Assembly (NCBI GenBank): GCA_029865195.1
Contig: JAOUHH010000003.1
Location: forward strand, 1-30,329
DNA: 30,329 bases
DNA from: Desulfobulbaceae bacterium
GTDB lineage: Bacteria; Desulfobacterota; Desulfobulbia; Desulfobulbales; UBA5123
Reading direction: 5' to 3'
Below the pieces are notes generated by a model that was not told the DNA's origin, searched no databases, and saw nothing but the letters and a program-made list of their open reading frames with translations. The first letter of the stretch is position 1, and every line of letters starts with the position of its first letter. Made by a program: the position numbers and the translations under genes. This document shows, one piece after another, positions 23,827 through 30,329 of the stretch.

Positions 23827-24729
23827 TCATGCAAGATTGATGGGGTCAGGTCTTGCAATAGCGTGTTTGTCGGCTGGGCGCACTGCCTCGAATCGTTGCA
23901 CCCAGCGGCTGACCGTGGAGTAATGGACGTTGAAAAAATTGCCAATTTCCTTCATGGTGTGATGGCCGCCAAGAAAGGCGCGGGCCATTGCTTCGCGAGG
24001 GTTTGGATATCGCTCACGGTAGGTTGCCAACGGGAGCCGGGGGGCAGTGCGTTGCTTCATCGGAATTTCGCTGAAGTCGTTGCCGGATGCAATCTTTTTC
24101 TGGACGCTCTGGATAAATGCGTGGTCGCCAAGGTATATCTGGCTACGCAATTCATCCCAGAGTGGCTGGCGGTTAAGGCCCTGGCGGACGAACGAGCGAT
24201 AGGCGGACCGGGCCAGCGGCAGATTGGGCCCGAACAGGGACAGCACCGTGTCTGTGGCGAGCCAGGGCGGTGCCTCTGCGTCACCGCTGGTTGGCAGATA
24301 GCTCGACCACGGCCAATCGCCTATTTTATCGACCAGCCCGGCGCGGATGGGGTTCAGCGCCACATAGCGGCAAACCTCCAACAGATAGTTGTTTTTGTCG
24401 ATAACAATCGATTTGTAGCGACCCTGAAAGACGTGCCCGCCACGATCATGGCGGCGGTTGGTTTTTTGCGTAAATACTCCGTTGAGTTGCCGCATCCCCG
24501 GTGATAAATTGGCTTGCTGTGTTTCGATGACGATATGGTAATGATTGTCCATCAGGCAGTAGGCGTAGCAGAGCCAGTTCATCCGGTGGCAAACCGAAGC
24601 GAAGATCTCCAGCCACAGATGCCGGTCGGCATCGTCACTGAAGATATCTTCCCGTCTGTCGCCGCGGCTGGTGACATGGTATAAAGCATTCGGATATTCA
24701 AGTCGGAGCGGTCTGGCCATGGTCATCAT
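23827..24729 (-). CDS. REP-associated tyrosine transposase (RAYT, IS200-like Y1/HUH)
   Basis: The product has up to 300 residues, beginning MMTMARPLRLEYPNALYHVT. The HUH metal-binding pair is H63-Y-H65 in LMDNHYHIVIET, and the probable nucleophile is Y122 in CRYVALNPIRAG. A C-terminal helix-turn-helix-like segment (TMKEIGNFFNVHYSTVSRW) follows at about 255-275. RAYTs are single-copy relatives of IS200/IS605 transposases that cut at REP-type hairpins. ATG 24729, 24726 and 24720 are all possible; I choose the first, with TAGG upstream. The frame open to 25083 is rejected because it runs under the neighbouring gene. The last codons run through the left terminal repeat. It appears intact. Confidence 0.92.
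   Translation of the reverse strand: MMTMARPLRLEYPNALYHVTSRGDRREDIFSDDADRHLWLEIFASVCHRMNWLCYAYCLMDNHYHIVIETQQANLSPGMRQLNGVFTQKTNRRHDRGGHVFQGRYKSIVIDKNNYLLEVCRYVALNPIRAGLVDKIGDWPWSSYLPTSGDAEAPPWLATDTVLSLFGPNLPLARSAYRSFVRQGLNRQPLWDELRSQIYLGDHAFIQSVQKKIASGNDFSEIPMKQRTAPRLPLATYRERYPNPREAMARAFLGGHHTMKEIGNFFNVHYSTVSRWVQRFEAVRPADKHAIARPDPINLA
23840..23858 (+). repeat. Left terminal inverted repeat of the RAYT unit
   Basis: Perfect reverse complement of 24750-24768. It overlaps the last codons of the transposase gene (the Asp-Pro-Ile-Asn segment). Confidence 0.88.
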
Positions 24730-24749
24730 ATAACCTACGAACAATCGTT

Positions 24750-24768
24750 TTGCAAGACCTGACCCCAT
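24750..24768 (-). repeat. Right terminal inverted repeat of the RAYT unit
   Basis: Perfect reverse complement of 23840-23858. Read on the minus strand it contains TTGCAA, which with TATATG 17 bases further could form a promoter for the transposase itself; this is tentative. Its outer end lies 12 bases before the start codon of the plus-strand gene. Confidence 0.88.
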
Positions 24769-24780
24769 TTGGGAGGTGTG

Positions 24781-26634
24781 ATGGAATCGGTAGAAACTGC
24801 TTTGCGTAAAAAATATATTAGTTGCTTGTTCTTGATTTTTGCCGGACTGGGGGCGCTCCTCTACGCCAACACCCTTGATGCGCCGTTTTATTTCGACGAC
24901 CTGGGCAGTGTGCTGCGGAATGAGTCTATTCGGGTCAGCGGCATCTCCTTGCCGGACTTGCGGCAAGCCGCAAACGAAAGCCGTCTCAACACCCGACCCC
25001 TTGCCAATATCAGCTTTGCCTTGAATTATTATGTGCATCAGTATCAGTTGGCCGGCTACCATCTCGTCAACATCGCCGTTCATGTGTTAACCGGATTATT
25101 TCTCGCCTTGCTGTTTCTGCTGATCCTGCGCAGCCCGGCCCTGGAGGCACGCTATGGCCGGCATGCCCATCTGCTTGCCCCTGCTGCCGCCGTGTTCTGG
25201 TTTGTCAACCCGGTTCATACGCAATCCGTGACCTATATTGTCCAGCGCATGAACAGCATGGCGGCGATGTTCTATATTCTCTCTCTGGTGCTGTTTCTGC
25301 ATGGGCGAAGGATGGGCGAGGGCCGGCCGGGATGGCGGTGGCTTGCGGGTTCGGCGCTCGCAGGATTGCTGGCCTTGGCCACCAAGGAGATCGCCGTCAC
25401 CTTGCCGTTCATGATGCTGCTCTGTGAGTGGTATTTCTGGCAAGACCTGAACCGGGACTGGTTGCGTCGATGCACACCCTATATCATTGCCATGCTGGTG
25501 TTTGCCGGGCTGGCGGCGTTGTTGTTTCTGGGCGGCAACCCGTTGGAATGGATTCTCGGGGGATACGAGTATCGAGATTTTACCCTGCCGGAAAGGCTTT
25601 TCACGCAACTGCGGGTCGTTGTTTACTATTTAGGGTTGCTTGCGTATCCGGCTCCTTCCCGTTTGTGCCTGGATTATGATTTTGTACTCTCCCGTTCGTT
25701 ATTGGATCCCCCGACGACGGCCATCGCCGGGGGGGGGCTCCTGCTCCTTGCTGCTGCGGCGGTTGTTTTTGCCAAGAGAGCACGGCTGTTCTCGTTTGCC
25801 GTGGTCTGGTTTATGGGCAACCTGCTCCTCGAATCCTCGGTGATTCCACTCGAGATCATCTTTGAGCACCGGACCTACCTGCCGAGCATGTTTCTCGCGC
25901 TGCTCGCCGCGGCCACCGGCTACCGGTTGATCAGGGAGAAGCGCATCGCCATCGCCCTGTTGGCCGGCATCATCGCCCTGTTGTCGTATTGGACGGTTTC
26001 CCGCAACGAAATGTGGCGCGATCCGTTACGTTTCTGGGCGGATTGTGTGGAAAAATCACCCAACAAATCCCGACCGCACAGCAACTTGAGTGTTGCCTTG
26101 CGAAAAAGCGGGCAATGGGAAAGGGCGTTTGTCGAGGCGATGACTGCCCTTCGCCTCAATCCGCAATCCTTTCAGAATCATGGGTATCTTGGCGATCTGT
26201 ATGCGGATAAAAGGATGTGGGAACTGGCCGAATCGTCCTATTTGCAAGCCATCCGCCTGAATCCGGAATCGGCCAAGGTGTATGAACGTCTTGGCAATAT
26301 CCTTGTAGAGCAGCAAAAATTTCCACAGGCTGCCGAGTATTATCAAAAAACCATTTTGCTCCAGCCGCGCAGCGTGAGGGCCAGAACCAACCTAGCCTCG
26401 ATCCTTGCCCTGCAGGGGCGGGAGCTGGAGGCAATCGCTGAGTTCGAAAGGGCGCGGGCGTTGAGCCCGGACAACAGCGATATCCATTTTAATCTCGGTT
26501 TGGCCTATGAAAAGCTTGGCCGTTACCGGGAGGCGGAGCAGGCTTTTGCCGAGGCCCTGCGTTGCAATGCCGCCGACCGGCAGGCCGCGGGCAAGCTTGC
26601 CGAGGTTCGAAGAAAATCGGCGTTCGGCCGATAA
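24781..26634 (+). CDS. TMTC-like multi-pass membrane protein with C-terminal TPR repeats
   Basis: The protein has 617 residues. The first 420 contain about ten membrane helices with features of the GT-C-type TMTC/DUF1736 family: an acidic pair D39-D40 in FYFDDLGSV in the first periplasmic loop, NTRPLANISFALNYYVHQ, YHLVNIAVHVL, PVHTQSVTYIVQRMNSM and FEHRTYLPS. Residues about 435-610 form about five tetratricopeptide repeats. Eukaryotic TMTC proteins are O-mannosyltransferases; a protein glycosyltransferase role here is by analogy only. GGGAGGTG at 24771-24778 sets ATG 24781; it lies directly outside the right RAYT repeat. Its native promoter may have been displaced or lie in the transposase unit. 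A weak hairpin-T-run follows at 26715. Confidence 0.87.
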   Translation: MESVETALRKKYISCLFLIFAGLGALLYANTLDAPFYFDDLGSVLRNESIRVSGISLPDLRQAANESRLNTRPLANISFALNYYVHQYQLAGYHLVNIAVHVLTGLFLALLFLLILRSPALEARYGRHAHLLAPAAAVFWFVNPVHTQSVTYIVQRMNSMAAMFYILSLVLFLHGRRMGEGRPGWRWLAGSALAGLLALATKEIAVTLPFMMLLCEWYFWQDLNRDWLRRCTPYIIAMLVFAGLAALLFLGGNPLEWILGGYEYRDFTLPERLFTQLRVVVYYLGLLAYPAPSRLCLDYDFVLSRSLLDPPTTAIAGGGLLLLAAAAVVFAKRARLFSFAVVWFMGNLLLESSVIPLEIIFEHRTYLPSMFLALLAAATGYRLIREKRIAIALLAGIIALLSYWTVSRNEMWRDPLRFWADCVEKSPNKSRPHSNLSVALRKSGQWERAFVEAMTALRLNPQSFQNHGYLGDLYADKRMWELAESSYLQAIRLNPESAKVYERLGNILVEQQKFPQAAEYYQKTILLQPRSVRARTNLASILALQGRELEAIAEFERARALSPDNSDIHFNLGLAYEKLGRYREAEQAFAEALRCNAADRQAAGKLAEVRRKSAFGR

Positions 26635-26714
26635 CGTTTGCTCAACAGATTGCTTGCTGGTACCGTTTCCTGCGGGAATTATCCTTGGGAAAAGGAGTCA
26701 GCCCTTTTGCATCT

Positions 26715-26737
26715 TGCCGGGGAACGGCATCCTTTTT
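26715..26737 (+). terminator. Weak terminator-like hairpin
   Basis: TGCCG (26715-26719) pairs with CGGCA (26725-26729) around a five-base loop, followed by TCC and five T. It lies between the TMTC-like gene and aroK. The stem is short, so termination may be partial. Confidence 0.4.
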
Positions 26738-26761
26738 CCCTTACCGAACGGCCGCAATTGT

Positions 26762-27301
26762 ATGCTACAATTACCACTTAAAATTATTCTCACCGGCTAC
26801 CGCGCCTGCGGCAAAAGCCTGGTCGGCCGGTTGCTGGCCGAACGGCTCGGGATCGATTTCCTCGACATGGACAAGGAGATTGAGGCACGGGAGGGATGTA
26901 CTATCAGCGCGATGGTGGCCGCGCACGGCTGGCCCTATTTCCGGGAACGCGAGCGAGGGTTGCTGGCCGAATTGGTCGGCCGCGACCGGTTGGTGGTCGC
27001 CACCGGCGGTGGCGCCATCATGCATGCCGAGGTCTGGCAGCAACTGAAAGAGACCGGGCTGGTGGTCTGGCTCCGTGCCGACACCGCAACCATCGCCGCC
27101 CGGTTGAACGCGGATGAGGCCACCAACGGCCAGCGTCCTTCACTTACCGGTGACTCGATCACCAGAGAAATCGCGGCGGTTTTGGCTGAACGGATCCCGA
27201 TGTACCAAAAGGGTTCACATCTGACGGTTGATACCTCCTACCGCTCGCCCGAGGAGATCGTTGAACAGATCGCCACGGCGTGGGCCATGCACGGAAGCTG
27301 A
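26762..27301 (+). CDS. aroK: Shikimate kinase
   Basis: The protein has 179 residues, the usual length. It has Walker A G12-YRACGK18-S19, the shikimate-binding acidic residues in FLDMDKEIE (about 33-41), FRERERGLL (about 60-68) with the substrate-binding Arg, and the ATGGGA loop. The enzyme phosphorylates shikimate with ATP in the cytoplasmic chorismate pathway. ATG 26762 has no ribosome-binding site, and the open frame extends upstream through sequence with no family likeness; a non-ATG start shortly upstream cannot be excluded. Four bases separate its stop from the CGGC-domain gene, and aroC follows, so these form an operon containing two chorismate-pathway enzymes. Confidence 0.9.
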   Translation: MLQLPLKIILTGYRACGKSLVGRLLAERLGIDFLDMDKEIEAREGCTISAMVAAHGWPYFRERERGLLAELVGRDRLVVATGGGAIMHAEVWQQLKETGLVVWLRADTATIAARLNADEATNGQRPSLTGDSITREIAAVLAERIPMYQKGSHLTVDTSYRSPEEIVEQIATAWAMHGS

Positions 27302-27305
27302 AATT

Positions 27306-27752
27306 ATGGCACGCATCGGCATTATCACCTGTTCCAACTGCACCCAGGACGCCAATTGCGCCTCGGTGGTCTGCCTGGGTGACATGCGCAAGCGCAGTGG
27401 GCTGTTCGACCGTTATCCCGACGATGAGCCGCTGGAGTTGATCGGTATCATCAACTGCGCCGGATGCCCCACCCTGGCTGCGCCGGAAAAGATTTTGAAG
27501 CGGGTGCGGTCGCTGACCGGCTATCGACTGGACGCGCTCCATTTTTCCTACTGCATGACCGCGCTCTGTCCGTTTCTTCGCAAGTACGAGGAGGTGATCC
27601 GCGGGCAGCATCCGGATTTGAACATTGTCCACGGCACCCATACGCCCCGGGACAACGAAACCTTCCGCCGAGAGGTCGGCGAACTGTTGTGCCCCAAGGT
27701 CTTCGTGCCGCAGGACATGAATAATGTGATCATGGGAACGTTGACAAAATAA
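27306..27752 (+). CDS. CGGC domain-containing protein
   Basis: The product has 148 residues with many Cys: IITCSNCTQDANCASVVC (7-24), INCAGCPTL (about 49-57), SYCMTALCPF (about 81-90) and a late LLCPKVF. The CxxC...CxGCP arrangement and length match the CGGC domain family of anaerobes, presumed to bind a metal; its function is not established. It sits between aroK (4 bases) and aroC (57 bases), on the same strand. There is only a poor ribosome-binding site, so translation is probably coupled to aroK. A direct role in aromatic amino acid synthesis is not implied by the sequence. Confidence 0.85.
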   Translation: MARIGIITCSNCTQDANCASVVCLGDMRKRSGLFDRYPDDEPLELIGIINCAGCPTLAAPEKILKRVRSLTGYRLDALHFSYCMTALCPFLRKYEEVIRGQHPDLNIVHGTHTPRDNETFRREVGELLCPKVFVPQDMNNVIMGTLTK

Positions 27753-27809
27753 CGGAGAGGCGTTTTCGCCTTTTTGAAAAACAAGTTATTTACGCGAGAA
27801 GGAAAAACA

Positions 27810-28892
27810 ATGGCAGGCAATACATTCGGCTCGGTGTTCCGGGTCACCACCTGGGGAGAATCCCACGGCACCGCGGTAGGGGCCACCATCGACGGCTGCC
27901 CTCCGGGGCTTGCAATCAGCCCCGAGGTGCTGCAGAAGGAGATGGACCGGCGCAAGCCCGGCGGCGGCGGCGCGGCGAGCCCCCGCAAGGAGCCGGACAT
28001 GGTGGAGATCCTCTCCGGCGTCTTCGAGGGGCGAACCACCGGCACCCCCATTTCCCTCGTCATCTACAACAAGGACGCCCACAGCAAATCTTACGACAAC
28101 CTGAAGGATATCTTCCGGCCCGGCCACGGCGACCTCAGCTATCTCAAGAAATACGGCATCCGCGACCATCGCGGCGGTGGCCGGGCCTCGGCCCGGGAGA
28201 CCGCGGCGCGGGTGGCGGCCGGGGCGGTGGCGAAGATTCTCCTCGATCAGGCCGGAATCAACGTCATCGCCTACACCGTCGCCCTGGGCGGTATCCGGGC
28301 CGAACGGCAGGACGCGGCGACGATGATGATGGCGATCAACGAAAACCGCTTCTACTGCCCCGATCCCGAGGCGGCCGAGCGCATGGAGGCGCGGGTTGCC
28401 GAGGTCAAGGCCCAGGGCGACACCCTGGGCGGCATCGTCGAGATCATGGCCACCGGCTGTCCGGCCGGGTTGGGCGAACCGGTCTTCGACAAGCTCGACG
28501 GCGCCATGGCCGGGGCGTTGATGTCCATCGGCGCGGTCAAGGGGGTGGAGATCGGCTCCGGCTTCGAGGCCGCCGAACTCACCGGCTCCCAGAACAACGA
28601 CCCGCTCACCTCCCTGGGCTTTATCGGCAACCGGGCCGGCGGCATCCTCGCCGGGGTATCCAGCGGCCAGCCCATCGTAGCCCGGGTGGCGGTGAAGCCG
28701 ATCCCCTCCATCGCCAAGGAACAGCATACCGTCAACCTCGCCAACGAGCCGGTTTCGATCAAGATCGGCGGCCGCCACGACATCTCGGCGATCCCGCGGA
28801 TCATCCCGGTCTGTGAGGCGATGGTGCGGCTGACCCTGGCGGATTTCCTCCTCCGGCAGCGGGCGATCCGCTGCCCGGACAGCCGGTGGTAA
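27810..28892 (+). CDS. aroC: Chorismate synthase
   Basis: The protein has 360 residues, the normal length. Typical segments are FRVTTWGESHG (10-20), the RPGHGDLSYLKKYGIRDHRGGG stretch (about 108-129, the FMN and substrate loop), GRASARETAARVAAGA and the C-terminal GRHDISAIPRIIPVCEAM. It converts EPSP to chorismate with reduced FMN as cofactor, the last common step of aromatic synthesis. GAAGGA lies six bases upstream of ATG 27810; the open frame begins a little earlier at 27774 but has no ribosome-binding site. It is downstream of aroK and the CGGC gene and is followed after 32 bases by a glycogen synthase gene. Confidence 0.97.
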   Translation: MAGNTFGSVFRVTTWGESHGTAVGATIDGCPPGLAISPEVLQKEMDRRKPGGGGAASPRKEPDMVEILSGVFEGRTTGTPISLVIYNKDAHSKSYDNLKDIFRPGHGDLSYLKKYGIRDHRGGGRASARETAARVAAGAVAKILLDQAGINVIAYTVALGGIRAERQDAATMMMAINENRFYCPDPEAAERMEARVAEVKAQGDTLGGIVEIMATGCPAGLGEPVFDKLDGAMAGALMSIGAVKGVEIGSGFEAAELTGSQNNDPLTSLGFIGNRAGGILAGVSSGQPIVARVAVKPIPSIAKEQHTVNLANEPVSIKIGGRHDISAIPRIIPVCEAMVRLTLADFLLRQRAIRCPDSRW

Positions 28893-28924
28893 AAGAGGTC
28901 TTAATCAACCAAAGAAGGCACCCT

Positions 28925-30329
28925 ATGGCGGCAAAAGGCGCAAAGCAACCGATCAAATCGGTCTGGATGGTGACCCGCGAGTATGAAGGGCTGGCCGGGG
29001 CCGGCGGGGTCAAGGATGTGTCGCGGCAGCTGGCCGAGGCCCTGGTGCGCGCCGGTTGCTCGGTAACGGTGGTGCTGCCCCTCTACGGGTTCATGGACCC
29101 GGAAAAACTGGGCTTCAAGCCGTTGGCCGGCGACACCCTGACCATCGACATGGACTATGTGGGGGAGGAGCGGGGGGAGGCCGTGGCTTTCTGGGAACAG
29201 CGGATGCAAAAGGTCCGCATCCTGCTGGTGGACGCGGAGCGGTTTCGCGACAAGCAGGGCGTCTATACCTACACCGCCGCCGAGGAGGCGGCCAATCCCT
29301 TCCATGTGCGCGGTTCGGGCCATTACGATTACTTCGCCATGAATGTCCTGCTGCAGAAGGCGGCCATCGATCGGATGCTCGCCGACAACATCCGCCCGGA
29401 TGTCATCCATTGCCATGACGGCCATGCCGCGTTGCTGCCGGCGATGATCCGCGAAAAGGCGGGCTACCGGCCCTTCTTCAGGCAGACCGGGGCGGTGGTC
29501 ACCATCCACAACGCCGGCCTCGGTTATCATCAGGAGGTGGGTGATCTGCCCTTTGCCGCGGCCGTCTGCGGGTTGCCGATGCGGGTTATCAACGCGAATC
29601 TCCTGGCCGGCGCGTTCGATCCCTTTCTCGCCGCCGCAGCCCATGCGGTGATGAACACGGTCAGCGAGAACTACGCCCGCGAGTTGCAGGAAACCGACGA
29701 CGACGAGTTGACCGGTTATTTAGGCCATGCCCTTGCCGCCCGCGGGGTGGTGCTGCACGGGGTGACCAACGGCATCGACCCGGCGATGTTCGACCCCCGC
29801 CGGCCGAAACCGCTCGGCCTTGCCGCAGCCTTTGCGCCGGCGGCCGGCGATCTGGCCGGCAAGGGGGCATGCCGCCGCGAGCTGGTGAAGATGCTCGCCT
29901 CGGGCCGCCTGGCCGGGATCACCCAGAGCGGCAAGCTCGATCCGCGCCCGGAGGTGCCGCTTGTCACCGTGATCGGCCGCCTCACCGCCCAAAAAGGGGT
30001 GGACAAGCTCCTCGACGCCCTGGAGATCCTGCTCCCCCTGGACCCGGATTTTCAGGTGCTGGTGCTCGGCTCCGGCGACAAGGGGATCGAGGAGGGGCTG
30101 GTGCGGCTGGCCGGGCGCAAGAAGAATCAGGGGCGGATCTGCGTGCTGCGCGGCTACTCGCAGCAGTTGGCCAATCAGATCTATGCCGCCGGCGACTTCT
30201 TTGTCATCCCCTCCCGCTATGAGCCGTGCGGGCTTACCGATTTCATCGCCCAGCTCTTCGGCAACCTGCCCATCGTCCACCATGTCGGCGGGCTGGTCAA
30301 GGTGAAGGACGGGGTCACCGGCTTTGCCT
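28925..30329 (+). CDS. Glycogen/starch synthase (GT5), 5' part; runs off the window
   Basis: The frame is open from ATG 28925 (AGAAGG upstream) to the end, giving the first 468 residues. GT5 features are CHDGHAALLPAM, the NTVSENYARELQ segment, VTNGIDP, GRLTAQKGVDKLLDALE and SRYEPCGLTDFIAQLFGNLPIV with the catalytic-type Glu. It transfers glucose from ADP- or UDP-glucose to an alpha-glucan chain. The N-terminal K-x-G-G motif of GlgA reads GAGG here (residues 25-28, followed by VKDV), so the usual Lys is missing. This is either a divergent subfamily with altered donor binding or a paralogue. The C-terminus is outside the window, so length and intactness cannot be judged. I leave the symbol blank because of the motif change. 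Confidence 0.87.
   Translation, partial: MAAKGAKQPIKSVWMVTREYEGLAGAGGVKDVSRQLAEALVRAGCSVTVVLPLYGFMDPEKLGFKPLAGDTLTIDMDYVGEERGEAVAFWEQRMQKVRILLVDAERFRDKQGVYTYTAAEEAANPFHVRGSGHYDYFAMNVLLQKAAIDRMLADNIRPDVIHCHDGHAALLPAMIREKAGYRPFFRQTGAVVTIHNAGLGYHQEVGDLPFAAAVCGLPMRVINANLLAGAFDPFLAAAAHAVMNTVSENYARELQETDDDELTGYLGHALAARGVVLHGVTNGIDPAMFDPRRPKPLGLAAAFAPAAGDLAGKGACRRELVKMLASGRLAGITQSGKLDPRPEVPLVTVIGRLTAQKGVDKLLDALEILLPLDPDFQVLVLGSGDKGIEEGLVRLAGRKKNQGRICVLRGYSQQLANQIYAAGDFFVIPSRYEPCGLTDFIAQLFGNLPIVHHVGGLVKVKDGVTGFA

Larger units (their letters stand above)
23840..24768. mobile_element. RAYT unit bounded by 19-bp inverted repeats
   Basis: The same 19-base sequence occurs at 23840-23858 and, as reverse complement, at 24750-24768, with no mismatch, enclosing the transposase gene and defining a 929-base unit. 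It begins ATGGGGTCAGG and ends TCTTGCAA. I see no clear target-site duplication outside it. The unit fills nearly the whole space between rdgB and the divergent TMTC-like gene. Confidence 0.82.

Noticed and set aside
24730..25083. N-terminal extension of the transposase
   Set aside because: It lies beyond the right terminal repeat and antisense to the TMTC-like gene; the family N-terminus MARPLRLEYP begins at about 24720.

Overview
This window is GC-rich and reads like a chromosomal segment of an anaerobic or microaerophilic Desulfobacterota-type bacterium (former Deltaproteobacteria; a Desulfobulbales- or Desulfuromonadales-like lineage is my inference). The signs are a probable selenoprotein, two tandem 12-heme c-type cytochromes, a bacteriohemerythrin, very large Cache/PAS signalling proteins, a CGGC-domain protein and a REP-associated transposase. 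I saw no tRNA, rRNA, CRISPR array, phage or plasmid genes.

Layout. At 163-5602 there is a run of small plus-strand genes: a membrane sensor-like protein with a zinc-ribbon-like tail, an AhpD-like protein read through an in-frame TGA, an MFS transporter, a DNPH1-like nucleotide N-hydrolase, a small membrane protein, a DUF486 protein, a Sui1/YciH factor and a DenV-like protein. At 5580-11085, on the minus strand, a 1407-residue hybrid histidine kinase is followed by a receiver-TPR protein. At 11407-15073, on the plus strand, come a hemerythrin, a terminator that overlaps the next promoter, a YkgJ-type Cys-cluster protein and an 808-residue Clp-like AAA + FtsH-like AAA + M41 protease fusion. At 15352-17055 two secreted dodecaheme cytochromes lie in tandem, then hslO (Hsp33) at 17196-18041. 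At 18057-21971, on the minus strand, is a Cache-HAMP-PAS-GGDEF-EAL protein. A small orphan gene with its own strong terminator follows (22299-22637). The rdgB-DUF2452 pair (minus) and a TMTC-like membrane/TPR protein (plus) diverge around an inserted RAYT unit with 19-bp terminal inverted repeats (23840-24768). At 26762-30329 are aroK, a CGGC-domain gene, aroC and the 5' part of a glycogen synthase.

The most unusual locus is the YkgJ + Clp/FtsH chimera pair. The chimera has no membrane anchor. Both Walker B glutamates are replaced (Asn and Gly), one arginine finger is lost and the FtsH pore loop is shortened, yet the HEAGH zinc site and the distal Asp ligand are intact. That suggests a soluble metalloprotease on a degenerate ATPase scaffold. 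The second highlight is the AhpD-like gene: its CxxC motif is written C-H-Y-TGA, and 18 bases after the TGA there is a perfect 6-bp stem with a 6-nt loop of bacterial SECIS type. The shared themes are redox and oxygen handling (selenoprotein, hemerythrin, cytochromes, Hsp33) and multi-input signal transduction.
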